Assembly (NCBI GenBank): GCA_028023455.1
Contig: JAQFVV010013394.1
Location: 1 to 64,000 of the forward strand
DNA: 64,000 bases
Reading direction: 5' to 3'
Origin: Epiperipatus broadwayi
Taxonomy: Eukaryota > Onychophora > Udeonychophora > Euonychophora > Peripatidae
The position numbers and the translations under genes were made by a program. Every line of letters starts with the position of its first letter. Within the stretch, counting starts at the first letter, position 1. The notes beneath the pieces are model-generated. The model searched no databases and was not told the origin of the DNA. It worked only from the letters and a program-made list of their open reading frames with translations. Positions 1 to 11,330 of this stretch are shown in pieces.

Positions 1-54
1 CGTCGGTTACAATATATATATATATATTAAATTCATTATAAATATTATTCACTG

Positions 55-357
55 CTTTTTTTATTACCAATAATTTGAATATCATCAACATATCTATAAT
101 AATGTTTATTTTTTGCCTAATTAACCTTTTTTTAATTACAATATTTTTTAATTGATGAGATTAATCCAGTAATTGCACAACCCATAACCCACCCCTCATG
201 TAAATACCAAAATTCATTATTATATTTAAAATATATACTATTGTGTATTAATTTTAAACCTTCTTCAATAATATTTATTATATTTATATCATCTAAATGT
301 TTACTTAATTTTTTTATTAATATATCTATATAGGTATATAGATATATTAATAACAAA
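55..357 (-). pseudogene. Penelope-like element RT fragment
   Basis: This minus-strand stretch translates to the central part of a Penelope-type reverse transcriptase. The segment FKYNNEFWYLHEGWVMG corresponds to the usual region just before and in RT motif B of PLEs. Further downstream, in another frame, lies HYYRYVDDIQIIG, the motif C box; its V-D-D codons are at 81-89. The reading frame changes between the two motifs, so the copy is broken. It belongs to a different PLE subtype from the plus-strand element that begins at 441, because its motif B surroundings differ. The upstream and downstream parts of the element are absent. Confidence 0.72.
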
Positions 358-361
358 TGTA

Positions 362-441
362 AGCTCTACTGAATAGTTGATTGTTACAGAAAATATATGA
401 GCAGGGTGATGATGAAAATTAAAATTAAGATATCTGTTTAT
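362..441 (-). pseudogene. inverted PLE fragment (HHHPA region)
   Basis: The minus strand here is a near copy of plus-strand 841-915, the conserved piece downstream of the RT catalytic core (residues LNFHHHPA-IFSV). It ends exactly where the plus-strand PLE reading FTNIPVDEAL begins, so two parts of one PLE type are joined head to head at about position 441. Confidence 0.7.
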
Positions 442-1690
442 TTACTAATATTCCTGTTGATGAAGCATTATTTATAATAGCTCAATACAATGAATTGCCT
501 TATTTTGTTATTCCAAAGTTTAAAAAAATGAAAGGACTTTCTATGGGATCTCCACTATCACCTGTAATTGCTGATCTTTTATGGATAATTTCGAAAGTCT
601 AGTATTAAATGCAGCTATAAAGAAACCTATTTGGCTAAGAAATGTCGATGATACATTTGTTATACGGCCTCATGGTATTGATGCTTTAAATTTGTTTCTT
701 GTTTTTCTAAATAATTAACATCTAATATTAAATTTACTATGGAAGTGGAAAATAACAAATCACTTTCTTTTCTAGATGTTTTAAATACAAGAAAATATGA
801 TGAAACCTTTTCAATATCAGTTAACAGGAAATCTACTTATACAAACAGATATCTTAATTTAAATTTTCATCATCATCCTGCTCAAATATTTTCTGTAGCA
901 AAAAATCTTTTGACTAAATCTTATAGTTTGTCTGATAAAAATAACCTTGTTCACGAAGTAAAACTTGCAAACAATATTCTATTTTCTAATGATTATAATA
1001 AAAACATAATGTGTAAGGCTTTACATAGCATTGATGCTTAAGAGAAAAAAGAGGATAGTGTAGATAATTCATCTTATAATAGAATGGTTTTACTTTATAT
1101 TAAAGGAGTTACTGATAAGATCAGTAGAAGACTATCTAGTTTTAATATTTAGAATAGATTTTTTACTGGCAAGATAATTGGTGATTTTTACACAAATCTA
1201 AAGACAGAGTATTTTGGAACACCAGGAAGTTTATGAAATTCCATGTTTGCAGTGCTGAAGAAGCTATCTAGGCCATTCTAATACATGAATAAATGTTAGA
1301 ATTAGGGAACATAAAATTGCTTTTGATCAGAAAATTAAGACATCAGTTTTTACTTTCCATTTATAAGATATTGGTCACAAATCTGATTGTGACAATGCAA
1401 AAATACTTGCTAATTTGGAAAGGTATGAATTAAAAACCATGAGAGAGTCAATTAAAGTATTAATGAAACCTACAGTTTTAAATAGGGCTGACAAAGCACA
1501 TTGTATTCCAACTATGTGGAAAACTCTCATTTTATCTCTGTCTTCTAATATTAACTTAAAATTAATAGGTGCAAAAAGTGAAGGAAATAAACATTTTGAT
1601 AAACCTCATATTTTGATGATAAATTACTTCAAGCTGAATCTCATTTTTCATCTTGCACAAAATCACATTACTGTTTGAGATCTAATGACT
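441..1690 (+). pseudogene. Penelope-like element, RT plus GIY-YIG endonuclease, 5'-truncated
   Basis: A broken PLE polyprotein. In order: RT motif A (FTNIPVDEAL, from 441); motif B (GLSMGSPLSPVIADL, 534-578); a frameshift near 576; motif C with the VDD codons at 644-652; the post-RT region in an open stretch at 739-1041 (FLDVL, then TNRYLNLNFHHHPAQIFSV); and a GIY-YIG-like endonuclease at about 1215-1480 (VYEIPC, two in-frame stops, then IRIREHKIAFDQ and DIGHKSD). PLEs reverse transcribe their RNA at a nick made by the GIY-YIG nuclease. Several stops and at least one frameshift make this copy dead. The N-terminal part is missing and the break coincides with the inverted fragment at 362-441. 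Confidence 0.85.
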
Positions 1691-1786
1691 TTTCTTTCAA
1701 AAATTAACCTTGACAATAGCGAATGCTAGTTCATTGAGATATCCATATGTAATGGAAAATAATACACAGTTTAACCACAAAAAATA
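1691..1786. other. PLE 3' flank, unassigned
   Basis: Short A/T-rich stretch between the end of the PLE reading frame and the tetranucleotide tract. It may be PLE 3' untranslated sequence, but no second copy is present here to define the end. Confidence 0.4.
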
Positions 1787-1998
<212 letters not shown>

Positions 1999-2727
1999 AA
2001 TTGAATATTTATAAATACAGTAACAGATATATTTTAAACATTTTATTCACTTAGTAGTTCTTTTAACTATCCTTGTACTTTTAGTCAACCAACACTTTGA
2101 AAGGCTAATCTTCCCACAATTCTGTGATGTTAACATTTTCTGCCTGCCTGTTAATTAAGTCATGTTTTTACTTATATATTAGCAGAGCTACTTTTATTTT
2201 ACTTTTGTTGTTATTATTTTCAATTTGCAAGCGGATAAAATTTTTAAAGTATATCTTATTACTGTATTCATAATTATTCAATTATGTAATTATGTATATT
2301 GCTTTGAACTAGTACAGACATTGATATATATATGGCTGCAGAATGGAGTTTGCTATTAACTGAAAGAAACCACTTTGAATCCTCATGGAGGCCTTAAAGG
2401 AATTAAGCAGGAAAATATTCCTAATGTCCACTCCATATGTTCTTGTCGTTGCAGCTGTTATTACTAGTGATTACTAATATAGTATACAGACATGGATGAG
2501 CTGTACACCAAAATGAATTAATCAGAATGTTAAGTATATTGTCTTTTTAACTCTGAGTTTAAGATCAATAAACACCATAGTCTTTCTTTTCATTTTCCTG
2601 ATAAGGCAGAATGACTGTATGTGTAAATGATAAATATTTTTTTCCAATAGATAAATACAATCATGACAGACAAGTATAAATCATGGCTCTTATTTCCAGG
2701 AGGTTGTAAGGTCATGAAATTTTTTAC
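1999..2727. other. unassigned A/T-rich DNA
   Basis: No open frame, repeat or motif was recognised. The last 100 bases may be 5' sequence of the RTE LINE that follows. Confidence 0.5.
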
Positions 2728-5505
2728 TTAGCTACTTGAGTGGAGAAAGATTGCAAGAATTAGAATAACTGTCTTATACTAAATCGGACATTATTGGACT
2801 TTGTGAATTTAGAAGAAAAGGTGAAGAGAAAATTCATTTAAAAAGTGGACATGTACTCTAATATAAATGCACAAATATTGGAAATACTAATGGAGTAGGA
2901 TTCATTATAAATAAAAAATGGAAGAACAACATTGTGGAGATTGATGGTGTACTGGACAGAGTGACAACATCAGTTATAGAACTTGATAGCAGATACCAAT
3001 GCAGATGATTAAGGTTTTGCCCCAACAAGTTCTCTTACTGATGAAGTTGTAGATTTTTATATGGATGCACAAAATACTTTGATCAAAGTAAACATCATTT
3101 TTAAATTGTTATTGGAGACTTTATTGATGGAATTGGTAAACAAATGAAAGATGAAAGTGCTGTAGGTAATTTTGGTTATGGTAATAGGAATGAGAAGGGT
3201 CATAGACCAGTGGAGTTTGCAGGAAAAAAATAACTTTATGGTATGAATTCTTATTTTAAGAAAAATATTAAAAGGAAATGAATGTGAAAGCATCTTATTG
3301 AAGATACATCAGAATTGGATTATAATTTTTCTGACAGAAAATACATATTTTAAGATTGTACTGTTCTTGATAAAGTTAACACAGTAAGTGATCATCGATT
3401 AGTAAGATGTAAGATACATATTAATGCAAAACTAGAGAGACAAAAATATTAATAAAAACAATATTTACAGTTGATATTCCCAATCTTCAGAAAAACTCTA
3501 ATGAATTTAAATTTGAACTTACAAATCGGTTTCAAGTATTAGTAGATTTTGAACATTATTCATATTTGAATGAAATTAATTTAAATAACTGATACACTTT
3601 TAAAAACTGTAACAACGATAGCTAGTAGAAAAAAAGCAGCAATTGGCCAATAAAATTTCTATTGAGACTAGAGAATTTATGGAGAAAAGAAGGAATATGA
3701 AGATATACAAAAATGATGCATTAAAAAGGATTGAATACCTTGAATTCTGTAGAATGGTGCAGAAAAGAGTTGAGAATGATATACGAAAGTATAACAGTAA
3801 ACTAGCAAGGAAATTAGTAGAAAAGAGTAAAAGTCTCAAGTGTGTAAAACAACATTTTGGTATTGGGAGAAAATTTATATCTGCAATAAGGAAAAAGATG
3901 GAACTATTATTAAAAAGAGAGATGACATCATAAAATGTGTAGAAGATTTCTATCAAGAATTATATAGTAATAAAGAACAACTACCTCCTACATCTATTAT
4001 ATCTTCTGAATTGCCCAGAATTTTAAATGAAGAACTAAGACATGCAATTAAATTTATAAAGAAAAAATGGGTCCAGGTAATGATGGAATTATAATTGATA
4101 TATTAAAAGAAGCAGGTGAAAAAATAAAAAAAATATTAGCAAAATTATATGCCAAAATGTCTAAATGATAAACATGTACCAGGTGATTGGAAAATACAGT
4201 ATTAATATTTTAAAAAAATGTTATAAAGAAGATATTAGGAATAACAGACCTAACAGTCTTTTATCAGTTTTATACAAAATTTTTACCAATATAATTACAC
4301 CTCATCTATAGAGAACACTGGATTTCTGCCAACCATGAGAATAAGCTGAATTTAAAAGTGGTTTTAGTACAGTAGATCATATAGTGGTATGGAGAGATGT
4401 TATAGAAAAGACAAATAAATATGAGATGCCATTATGCTTTGAATTTGTTGATTATGAAAAGGCATTTGATTGTATAAACATTTCTTCAGTGATTAAAATA
4501 TTCGATCATCAAGGTATAGATGCAGGATATTGTCATATTTTAAAGAATATTTATAAAAATGCAACAGTAATGATTAGATTACACAGTGATACTAGGAAAG
4601 TCAACATTGAGAAGGGTGTAACACAGGGTGACTCTATTTCTCCAAAACGTTATACAGCAGTGCTGCAAGAAGTATTTTGTGGATTAAAATGGGAATCTAA
4701 AAGAGTGAATGTAAATTGAGATTATTTAAGTCATTTAGATTTGGCAGATGATGTAGTTGTTTTTGAAAATAATGTTTTAGAGCTGCAGGAAATGCTGCAT
4801 AAATTATTAGATGAAAGTAGAAAAGTAGGACTAAAGATAAATGTTAAAAAGACTAAAGTAATGTTTAATGGATTTTTTCAAAATATGAAAGTAAAGATTG
4901 ATTTGGTTTAGTTAGAAAAAGTTAATAGCTACAAATACTTTGGTCAGATTATTAATACAGATTGAAACATAATGGATGAAAAAAATCATAAAATTAAACT
5001 TGGGTTGAATGCTTTTGGTAGAAATCAATTGATACTAAAAGGAAATATGCCTATAAGTTTGACAAAAAAAAACGTTTTTAGTAAATGTGTTTTTCCAGTT
5101 CTTGCTTATTGATCTTAGACTTGGACACTTAATAGAAGTGCAATACAGGGACTTCAAACCACCCAAAGAAGTATGGAGAGATGCATGTTAGGTGTAACAA
5201 TAAGAGATTAAAAATGCAATATATGGATAAGAGAACAATCAGGTGTTATTGAGCCTCATTGAAAAGATTAAATGAGTGTAGTGGAGATGGGTTGGACATA
5301 TTGCTAAAAGAGATGATAACGGGTGGACAATTGAAATCTTAAACTGGATTTCAAGACATTGTAAAAGACCCAGAAAGAGACCAAATGTGAGAAGGATGGA
5401 TGAAATAAGCAACTGTGCAGGTGTGATTTGGAGAAGAGAAGCTAATAATGGGAGATGGTTTGAACTTGGAAAGACCATCCTACACTACAGTGGATTGATA
5501 ATGAA
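2728..5505 (+). pseudogene. RTE-type LINE, endonuclease and reverse transcriptase
   Basis: A nearly complete but broken non-LTR retrotransposon ORF2. The AP-endonuclease part runs about 2728-3430: KSDIIGLCEFRRKGEE, GVGFIINKKW, a GDF box where the usual following Asn is Ile, then FGYGNRNEKGHRPVEFA and an intact SDHRLV box near 3387. The RT part has motif A FVDYEKAFDCI (near 4441), motif B EKGVTQGDSISP (near 4609) and motif C LADDVVVF (ADD codons 4744-4752). The C-terminal part with GLKIN, KTKVM and RSMERCMLG runs to about 5505. This layout and wording are typical of RTE/BovB-like elements, whose 3' ends run into simple repeats, here (TA)n. Many stops and frameshifts; the longest open piece is 4384-4719. 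Confidence 0.88.
3643..3933 (+). pseudogene. open segment of the RTE LINE linker
   Basis: A 96-residue open stretch within the RTE LINE, between its endonuclease and RT domains. It is rich in Lys and Arg (MEKRRNMKIYKNDALKRIEY) as is usual for the inter-domain linker of these proteins. It is not an independent gene. Confidence 0.6.
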
Positions 5506-5507
5506 TG

Positions 5508-5547
<40 letters not shown>

Positions 5548-5551
5548 CATT
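5504..5551. repeat. (TA)n with inverted flanks (hairpin)
   Basis: AATGGTGA (5504-5511) and its exact reverse complement TCACCATT (5544-5551) flank a pure TA tract. The whole block could fold into a single perfect hairpin. It marks the 3' end of the RTE LINE; a second TA tract follows at about 5570-5594. Confidence 0.9.
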
Positions 5552-5560
5552 ATATATATC

Positions 5561-5596
<36 letters not shown>

Positions 5597-5639
5597 AATT
5601 ATTAATCAATGTCTGTATTCCAATTATAATAAAATATAT

Positions 5640-6090
5640 ATAATTATTCATAACAATACAATAATTAATACAGTAAACAATATTTTAAAAAACAATATAT
5701 ACCAATTTAATAGAAGTACTTTAAACTATCTATGTAGTCATTATCAACTAGATTCAAATTGTACTAGAAAAAACCGTTACAAATGTAAACAAAAAGTAAT
5801 ACGTCATACATCAATTTTTCCACAATTCATTAATTTTTATATTGGCAGTCTGTCTGTTTATCAACTGTTGCTTTTCACTTTTTATTAACATAGCTTCTTT
5901 AATTTTGCGTTTATTATTATTTCTTTCAATACACAAAATCTTAATTTTATTAAAATTAAAATCAAAATCATAATTACATGTTACATTATGATCAAAAAAT
6001 ACTGATGGTGATACATCATCATTTTTAACATTCTCTTCTTTTACAACAACATTTTATTTTCCAATGTAATAAGATTCCCAATATATATAT
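5640..6090 (-). pseudogene. PLE 3' end, left arm of inverted repeat
   Basis: The reverse complement of this segment matches 6158-6590 over its length with scattered differences. Read on the minus strand it encodes the C-terminal tail of a PLE after the GIY-YIG domain (NNNKRKIKEAMLIKSEKQQ, then ANIKINELW). The same tail follows the GIY-YIG domain of the element at 9.2-9.7 kb, which supports the assignment. The outer end is the 3' end of the element and runs into A/T-rich DNA. Confidence 0.75.
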
Positions 6091-6157
6091 CACAAACACA
6101 CACTTATATATTGCACAACTTTGATATAAAAGTTAATATATAAATCTTTTGTGAAAG

Positions 6158-6581
6158 GATATATTGGAATCTCATACATTGGAGAAAAGATAAAGGAAAT
6201 TTTTTTATATAAACGAGCAAAAATCAAGACAAGAGAATGTTAAAAATGATGATGTATCACCATCGTATTTTTATCATAATGTAACATTAATTATGTTTTA
6301 TTTTATTTTAATAAAATTAAGATTTGAAAAAAATAATAATAAATCAAAATTAAAGAAGTATGTAATAAAAAGTAAAAATCAACATGATAAACAGACAGAT
6401 CAATATAAAAATTAATGAATTGAAAATTTATGTATGACATATTACTTTTTTACATTTTAACTTTTTTTCTATTACAATTTGAATCTAGTGATAACAACTA
6501 CATAGATAGTTGAAAGTACTCTATTAAATTGATATATTTTTTTTAAAATATTGTTTACTGTTTAATTATGTATTTTTTGAA

Positions 6582-6590
<9 letters not shown>
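6158..6590 (+). pseudogene. PLE 3' end, right arm of inverted repeat
   Basis: Mirror copy of 5640-6090, coding on the plus strand. It starts with a decayed SYIGEK box, the second half of a GIY-YIG signature, and continues with the Lys-rich tail. The two arms point away from each other (head to head) with a 67-base unrelated spacer at 6091-6157. The outer end runs into the (TA)n tract at 6588. Confidence 0.75.

Positions 6591-6671
<81 letters not shown>
6588..6671. repeat. (TA)n microsatellite
   Basis: Pure TA dinucleotide tract of about 42 units, abutting the 3' end of the PLE right arm. Confidence 0.97.
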
Positions 6672-6677
<6 letters not shown>

Positions 6678-6954
6678 AAAAAAATTGTAAGGAAATTAAT
6701 CTACACATGCACTATTAGATTAAATTGAGCACTACATCAAACATGTTTTAAAAGGATGAGTTTAACACTTATGCTAAGATCTTTTTTTATGTAAATCACC
6801 TCTTATTACTATGTTTAAATAGACATGGACTTATATAGCCTGATATTTCAATTGTAAATTATTGTATAAATGTTTATATAACCAAGGGGTTCTATTTTAT
6901 GTACTTTTTAATGATATTATAATTCTCAAAAGTAAAACAATATTTGATTGAAAG

Positions 6955-7640
6955 AATTTAAGAATAACAAGAGATAATGGAACTATTCATATAAAAAAGA
7001 TATATTAAATTATTAAAATCCTAATAACCAAAAAAGTATCTCATGATTACTACATCTTAGAAATTGCTGACTATTTTAATCAAGGAAATGATATATGCAA
7101 TTAAATTTATGTAAGGGATAAAAATTCACGAAATTATTGTTGTTATTTTAAAAGCAGAAGTTAAACAAATATAAAAGATAAAGTATATATAAAATATAAA
7201 TAATAATTTTTAAAAGGTGAACAATAATACCTGTGTAACATTGATATTGAAAATTAATGAATTATACCAAATTAAAAATCCATCATTTTTTATCAGTTCA
7301 ATACAAGATTTTTACCAAAATAAGTACATCTTGTTTGCAGTAAATGTTGTATTCTAATCAAGAAAACCAAACAGGATAGAATTAAACATTGTTTTAACAT
7401 AGTGAAATATATTGATATATTGAACATTATGAAATATCTGTAAATACAAGTTGTCATATAAACTTAAATAAACTTTTCACAGATATTACAGCCTTGGATC
7501 ATCAAAATGTAAACAAGGATATTACCAAATAATTAATTTGAAGAATAATTATTAAATGTCTTGATTAAATTATCAATAACACTAAATCAGAAAATTAAGA
7601 AGATGTAAAATCGATTGAGAATACTTTAGAGTTTTGTATT
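6955..7640 (+). pseudogene. strongly decayed RTE LINE fragment
   Basis: Blocks here align by eye with the RTE LINE at 2.7-5.5 kb. 6975-7000 resembles 3895-3920 (GATGGAACTATT). The block near 7095 resembles 4045 (ATGCAATTAAATTTAT). 7285-7320 resembles 4255-4290 (TATCAGTT, ACAAGATTTTTACCAA). The block near 7497 resembles 4500 (GATCATCAA). No frame stays open. It is much older or more damaged than the first copy. Confidence 0.55.
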
Positions 7641-8631
7641 TAAAGAAAAGGAAGAGAATAAAATAAAAAAATTTTAAAATTTTATTTTTGAATATTTTTA
7701 CAGAGATTCATAATTGAATGGGTAAGAGGATAGAAAGCTAAATTAAAAATATATTTATTATGAATAAAGTAATATTAGTAGATTTTGTAAAAAATTAAAA
7801 ATAACAATCACAAATAAATATTTTAGAACTCAAATAATTGTAAACATTAAAAAAGGAAATAAATAGATTAGATTACATAAGAAACTTGAGTTGTTTAGTA
7901 TAAGGATAATATTTATAGAATAATATTTTTAATATTTTTTCACTTCTACTTAAGGACGAGAGAAGAACAACATCAGAGTATATTGAATTAAAAGAAAAAG
8001 TTGAAAAAAGTTATTGATGAAAAAAAGAAATAAATTTAAGAAAAAATGGAAATTGCTGATAATAATACTAGTGTTTGTGAGTTTGATGAAGATGAAGTTG
8101 GGTTTTATGAAAAGAGAATAAAAGAATAATAGAAAGAAATATCGGATATTTTATATTAGAATAAAGATTTAGAGTAGATAATGAGAGTAATATAAATACC
8201 TATATTGAGATTTTATATATTTAAGGGTAGTAGGATGAGAATAAAGGGTGGTTGAAATGGTAAAGCCTATAATTATGGGGTATATTATTTGTTATATGTG
8301 AGATTAGCATAATAGGTGATTTGTTTATAATATTTAAGTCCAAAAAAAGAGAGTATTTAATGAAAGGTGAGAGTTTTTAAAGACTAGGCGGGAAAGTATT
8401 ATACGGAGTTGATCAAAACAATAGGTTTTTTTTGTTTTTTGTATTTATTGGGAGAAAAATTTGACTTTTTGTATTGGAGGAGATATTTTTAATATTTTTA
8501 TTTTCTAAAAAAAAATCTTGCAAAGACAATAATATGTAACCTTTTTTTATAAATATTTTTTTATTATTATTATTATTATTATATTATTATTATTATTATT
8601 ATTATTTTTTATATTATTTATTATATTATAT

Positions 8632-8633
<2 letters not shown>
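7641..8633. other. unassigned A/T-rich DNA with (TTA)n
   Basis: The plus strand is unusually G/A-rich at 7940-8420 but carries no open frame. It may continue the decayed LINE. A short (TTA)n tract lies at about 8560-8606 just before the T run. Confidence 0.4.

Positions 8634-8681
<48 letters not shown>
8634..8681. repeat. 48-base T homopolymer
   Basis: An uninterrupted run of 48 T. On the minus strand this is a poly(A) run, which could be the tail of a retrotransposed copy, but no element body is recognisable on that strand. The length should be regarded as uncertain in any assembly. Confidence 0.95.
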
Positions 8682-8684
<3 letters not shown>

Positions 8685-9195
8685 TGACCTTTTTCAAAAA
8701 AAATTTAAAAAAATAATAAAAATAAAAAAAAATAACTCACACTTCACACAAAGTCAACACCCTATCTTTACTTTTATTAAAACAAAAATAATATAAAAAA
8801 AAGAAAATATTAAATTTATTTTTAACAATAACAATATTCTTTTTTACTAAAAAAAAAAACATTTTTAAAAATTTTATTTTTTTTTTTTTAAAATAATATT
8901 TTATAATTTTTTTATTTAATTGTTTTTTATCGAATAACATTTATTTTTATTTATAGTAAAAGATAAAAACAGAAAATACCACTTTTAACACAAATATTTC
9001 AATATTTTTTACCAACACATATAAATAAAAAGATTCAATGCATCACTAAAAGATTTGAATTTTATTTAGAAAGAAACCTGAGATACAAGATAAAACTAAA
9101 AATATAATATATAGTGAATTGTTAAAAGTGAAAATTATGATTCTGTTTATTATACTATTAAAATTTTTACTTATAAATATAAAAATAATAAAAGT
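8682..9195. other. unassigned A/T-rich DNA
   Basis: Low-complexity A/T sequence with many short A and T runs. No feature recognised. The last part may be PLE sequence upstream of the GIY-YIG domain. Confidence 0.45.
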
Positions 9196-9741
9196 GTTAA
9201 TTCTTCTGATAAAAAATTGTGGATATCAGTACCATATATTTCAAATCAACAGGAAAGTTTCATGAAGAAAATTTATAAAGGAATATGTGATATTGCATTT
9301 TATGCACCACCTACATTAAATAAATTAATAAACAATTCAAAGGATAAAACTTTATTTACAAATAAAAATTGTATCATTTACAAATGGACATGTGGATGGG
9401 CATGGATTATAGGTGAATCGAGGTGCACATTGGAAAAAAGAACAAAGGAACACTTATTGTTATTTAAAAGGTTCAAAATACAAAACAAAATTTTCAAAAT
9501 AATAATAATTTATCAGCTTCTGTCTTTTATGACCATAATAAATCATGTATATATGGTTTCAATTTTAATTATAACAATGTAAAAATATTGGAAATTGAAA
9601 GAAATAATAATAAAAGGAAAATTAAAGAGGCAATGTTGATATGTAAATACAAGCAACATTTGGTTAATAGGCAAGCAGCAAACATTAAGATCACAGAATT
9701 ATGGGAAAGTTGACATCATAGAATTATGGGAAAGCTGACAT
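9196..9741 (+). pseudogene. PLE GIY-YIG endonuclease and 3' tail
   Basis: The open frame 9217-9582 starts with SVPYISNQQESFMKKIYKG, the region that precedes the nuclease in PLEs, then NCIIYKWTCG and WIIGESRCTLEKRTKEHL, a GIY-YIG motif with Y-I-G changed to I-I-G. A frameshift near 9480 moves the remaining tail (KRKIKEAML...NRQAANIKITELW) to another frame. The tail matches that of the inverted pair at 5.6-6.6 kb, so both belong to one PLE family. A 25-bp unit with AGAATTATGGGAAAG is duplicated in tandem at 9695-9741. This is the only PLE copy in the window without an inverted partner. Confidence 0.75.
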
Positions 9742-10849
9742 TTTAAACCGTGATAGTTGACAAAGCCACAAGTTGGTTGAAAGCGCTCCTAAGTGACGAT
9801 TATACATATATTTTTTATAAGCTTGTAAATACTGTATTTTTAAATATTTATTTATAAATTTGCGTATATTATTTTGAAGAAATACAGACATCGATTTATA
9901 ATAATGTATATATATAATAGGAGCAGATATCATAACAAAACATTAATCTTTTAAATATTTTATTGTCAGTTTATAAAAATTGTTTATATTTTTTCTATTA
10001 AATTGTATATTTATAAAAAATCCAAGATTGGATATGCAACTATTAATTGTTCAAAAATAATTAAAGAGGTAGAAATATAATATTGTTTTACTCTTGGGAA
10101 AGAATTTTTAATTTAAGTTTTACTAATATAAAACAGGAATAAAACTTTTGTTATAAACATTTTTGTCAAATCTATCACCAATCTGGAAATATATTTGAAT
10201 ACATTTTTGGAATATTATCTAATGATTGCATCTCCAAAAACAATACAAAAATGTAAGACTTTTGTTAGATTGAAGATTAGGTTTTGGGCTAGAAATTAAA
10301 GTTCAAAGAATTCCACAAATACCTGAGTGGGATATAAAATGGCTGATTTTAAACAGCAAAAGGAGAGTCACAATTGAGAAAACTGTGTTTTCACTATACT
10401 CCACACTACTTTGAAATTTAAGATGATGATTGATTAGAAAGCCAATCATCCTTCCCAACCCTTATGGGTCATCTTCCACTACTGTACCATTTTACTGCTG
10501 CCCTGGAATAAAGAAAAAGCCTGAAATGAGAACTCTTGAATGCTGAATGGAAGCTTGCTATAATGAAAAGAACTCACATGTATCTCTTAATTGCCATGCA
10601 TAAGCAGGATATTTAAAATAGACTCTTAAAATTGTGCAAGGTAACCTATTTTCATACTGCCACCTGAAAGTAAATCTAGCCTAACTAATCTTGAACCCTA
10701 CTATCAAGATTTCTTTTATGGATTATGTAACTTTGTATCTTTCTAATATGTAAGTGTAAATTGCTTTCAAATGATTTCTATCAATCTTATTCTCTCTCAT
10801 ATGCTCTAACTTTCCTTAACTTTGGTGTGGTCATATATTTATATGCATT
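9742..10849. other. unassigned DNA
   Basis: 9742-9960 may be 3' untranslated sequence of the PLE. The part at about 10430-10700 has higher G+C than its surroundings and could be an old repeat, but no family was recognised. No coding frame is supported. Confidence 0.4.
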
Positions 10850-11202
10850 CATTTTTTAATTGTGTATTTTTCTCTATTTTTTTAATATGACAACCTAAAA
10901 ACAACCTGGCTTTTCTGATTTTGCACTGGTAGAGATTATCACATCTGGATATAATCCTGGTATTAGAAAAAATCAATTTTGTGACCTGATTCTGTAGTAT
11001 GGAGTAAGAGTGCTGATGATGATAAGTGTTGTTTAACTGCATTAGCATGTTCATCTCTCCTAACACTGATGTGATGATTTTTCATATGTATGTAAAAAGC
11101 TTTACAATTTTTACATGAGATTTGATACACACCATGAGATTCAATAGGGATTGAATCCTTAGGCTTGGTTATCATATTGCTGATCTTTTGATGAGTAGAA
11201 CT
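10850..11202 (-). pseudogene. PLE GIY-YIG endonuclease fragment (family C, copy 1)
   Basis: The minus strand reads KPKDSIPIESHGVYQISCKNC, then KAFYI (the YIG box with a lost Gly), HISVRRDEHANAV and SGHKIDF, then CDNLYQCKIR. This is the GIY-YIG nuclease of a PLE. It is about 90% alike by eye to the copy at 44.5-44.87 kb and shares its start at the coding-side boundary (GGCTTGGTTAT to GATGAGTAGAA). After KIR the two copies differ. One frameshift separates the first and second half. At 11202 the sequence switches to the opposite-strand 3' tail of the same family. Confidence 0.78.
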
Positions 11203-11330
11203 TTATTTGATGGTAGAACTTTAGTGTTTTTATTTCAAATCAGTGATTGCAGTATCTCTAAAACTGTCTTTCTACCTTTTATCACCAGTAGATGACTTGT
11301 ATGATCAAGTCAAAATATCCCATTCTGTTT
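11203..11330 (+). pseudogene. PLE family C 3' tail, inverted relative to neighbour
   Basis: Matches the minus-strand 3' tail of the 44.3-44.9 kb PLE (44341-44460) but lies on the plus strand, directly against the minus-strand nuclease fragment. It contains AATCAGTGATTG, CTTTCTACCTTTTAT and the hairpin GACTTG/CAAGTC with loop TATGAT. The element is thus a head-to-head joint at 11202/11203. Confidence 0.7.
11283..11316 (+). ncRNA. decayed hammerhead-like motif in PLE tail
   Basis: Box CAGTAGA (compare hammerhead CUGANGA), a T, then the perfect 6-bp stem GACTTG/CAAGTC around TATGAT, then AAAA in place of GAAA. PLEs are known to carry hammerhead ribozymes near their ends. This copy has core substitutions and is unlikely to cleave. 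Confidence 0.35.

Noticed and set aside
11008-11020. Hammerhead core at GCTGATGATGA (also 44667)
   Set aside because: The CTGATGA lies inside the GIY-YIG coding region on the non-coding strand, with no following hairpin or GAAA.
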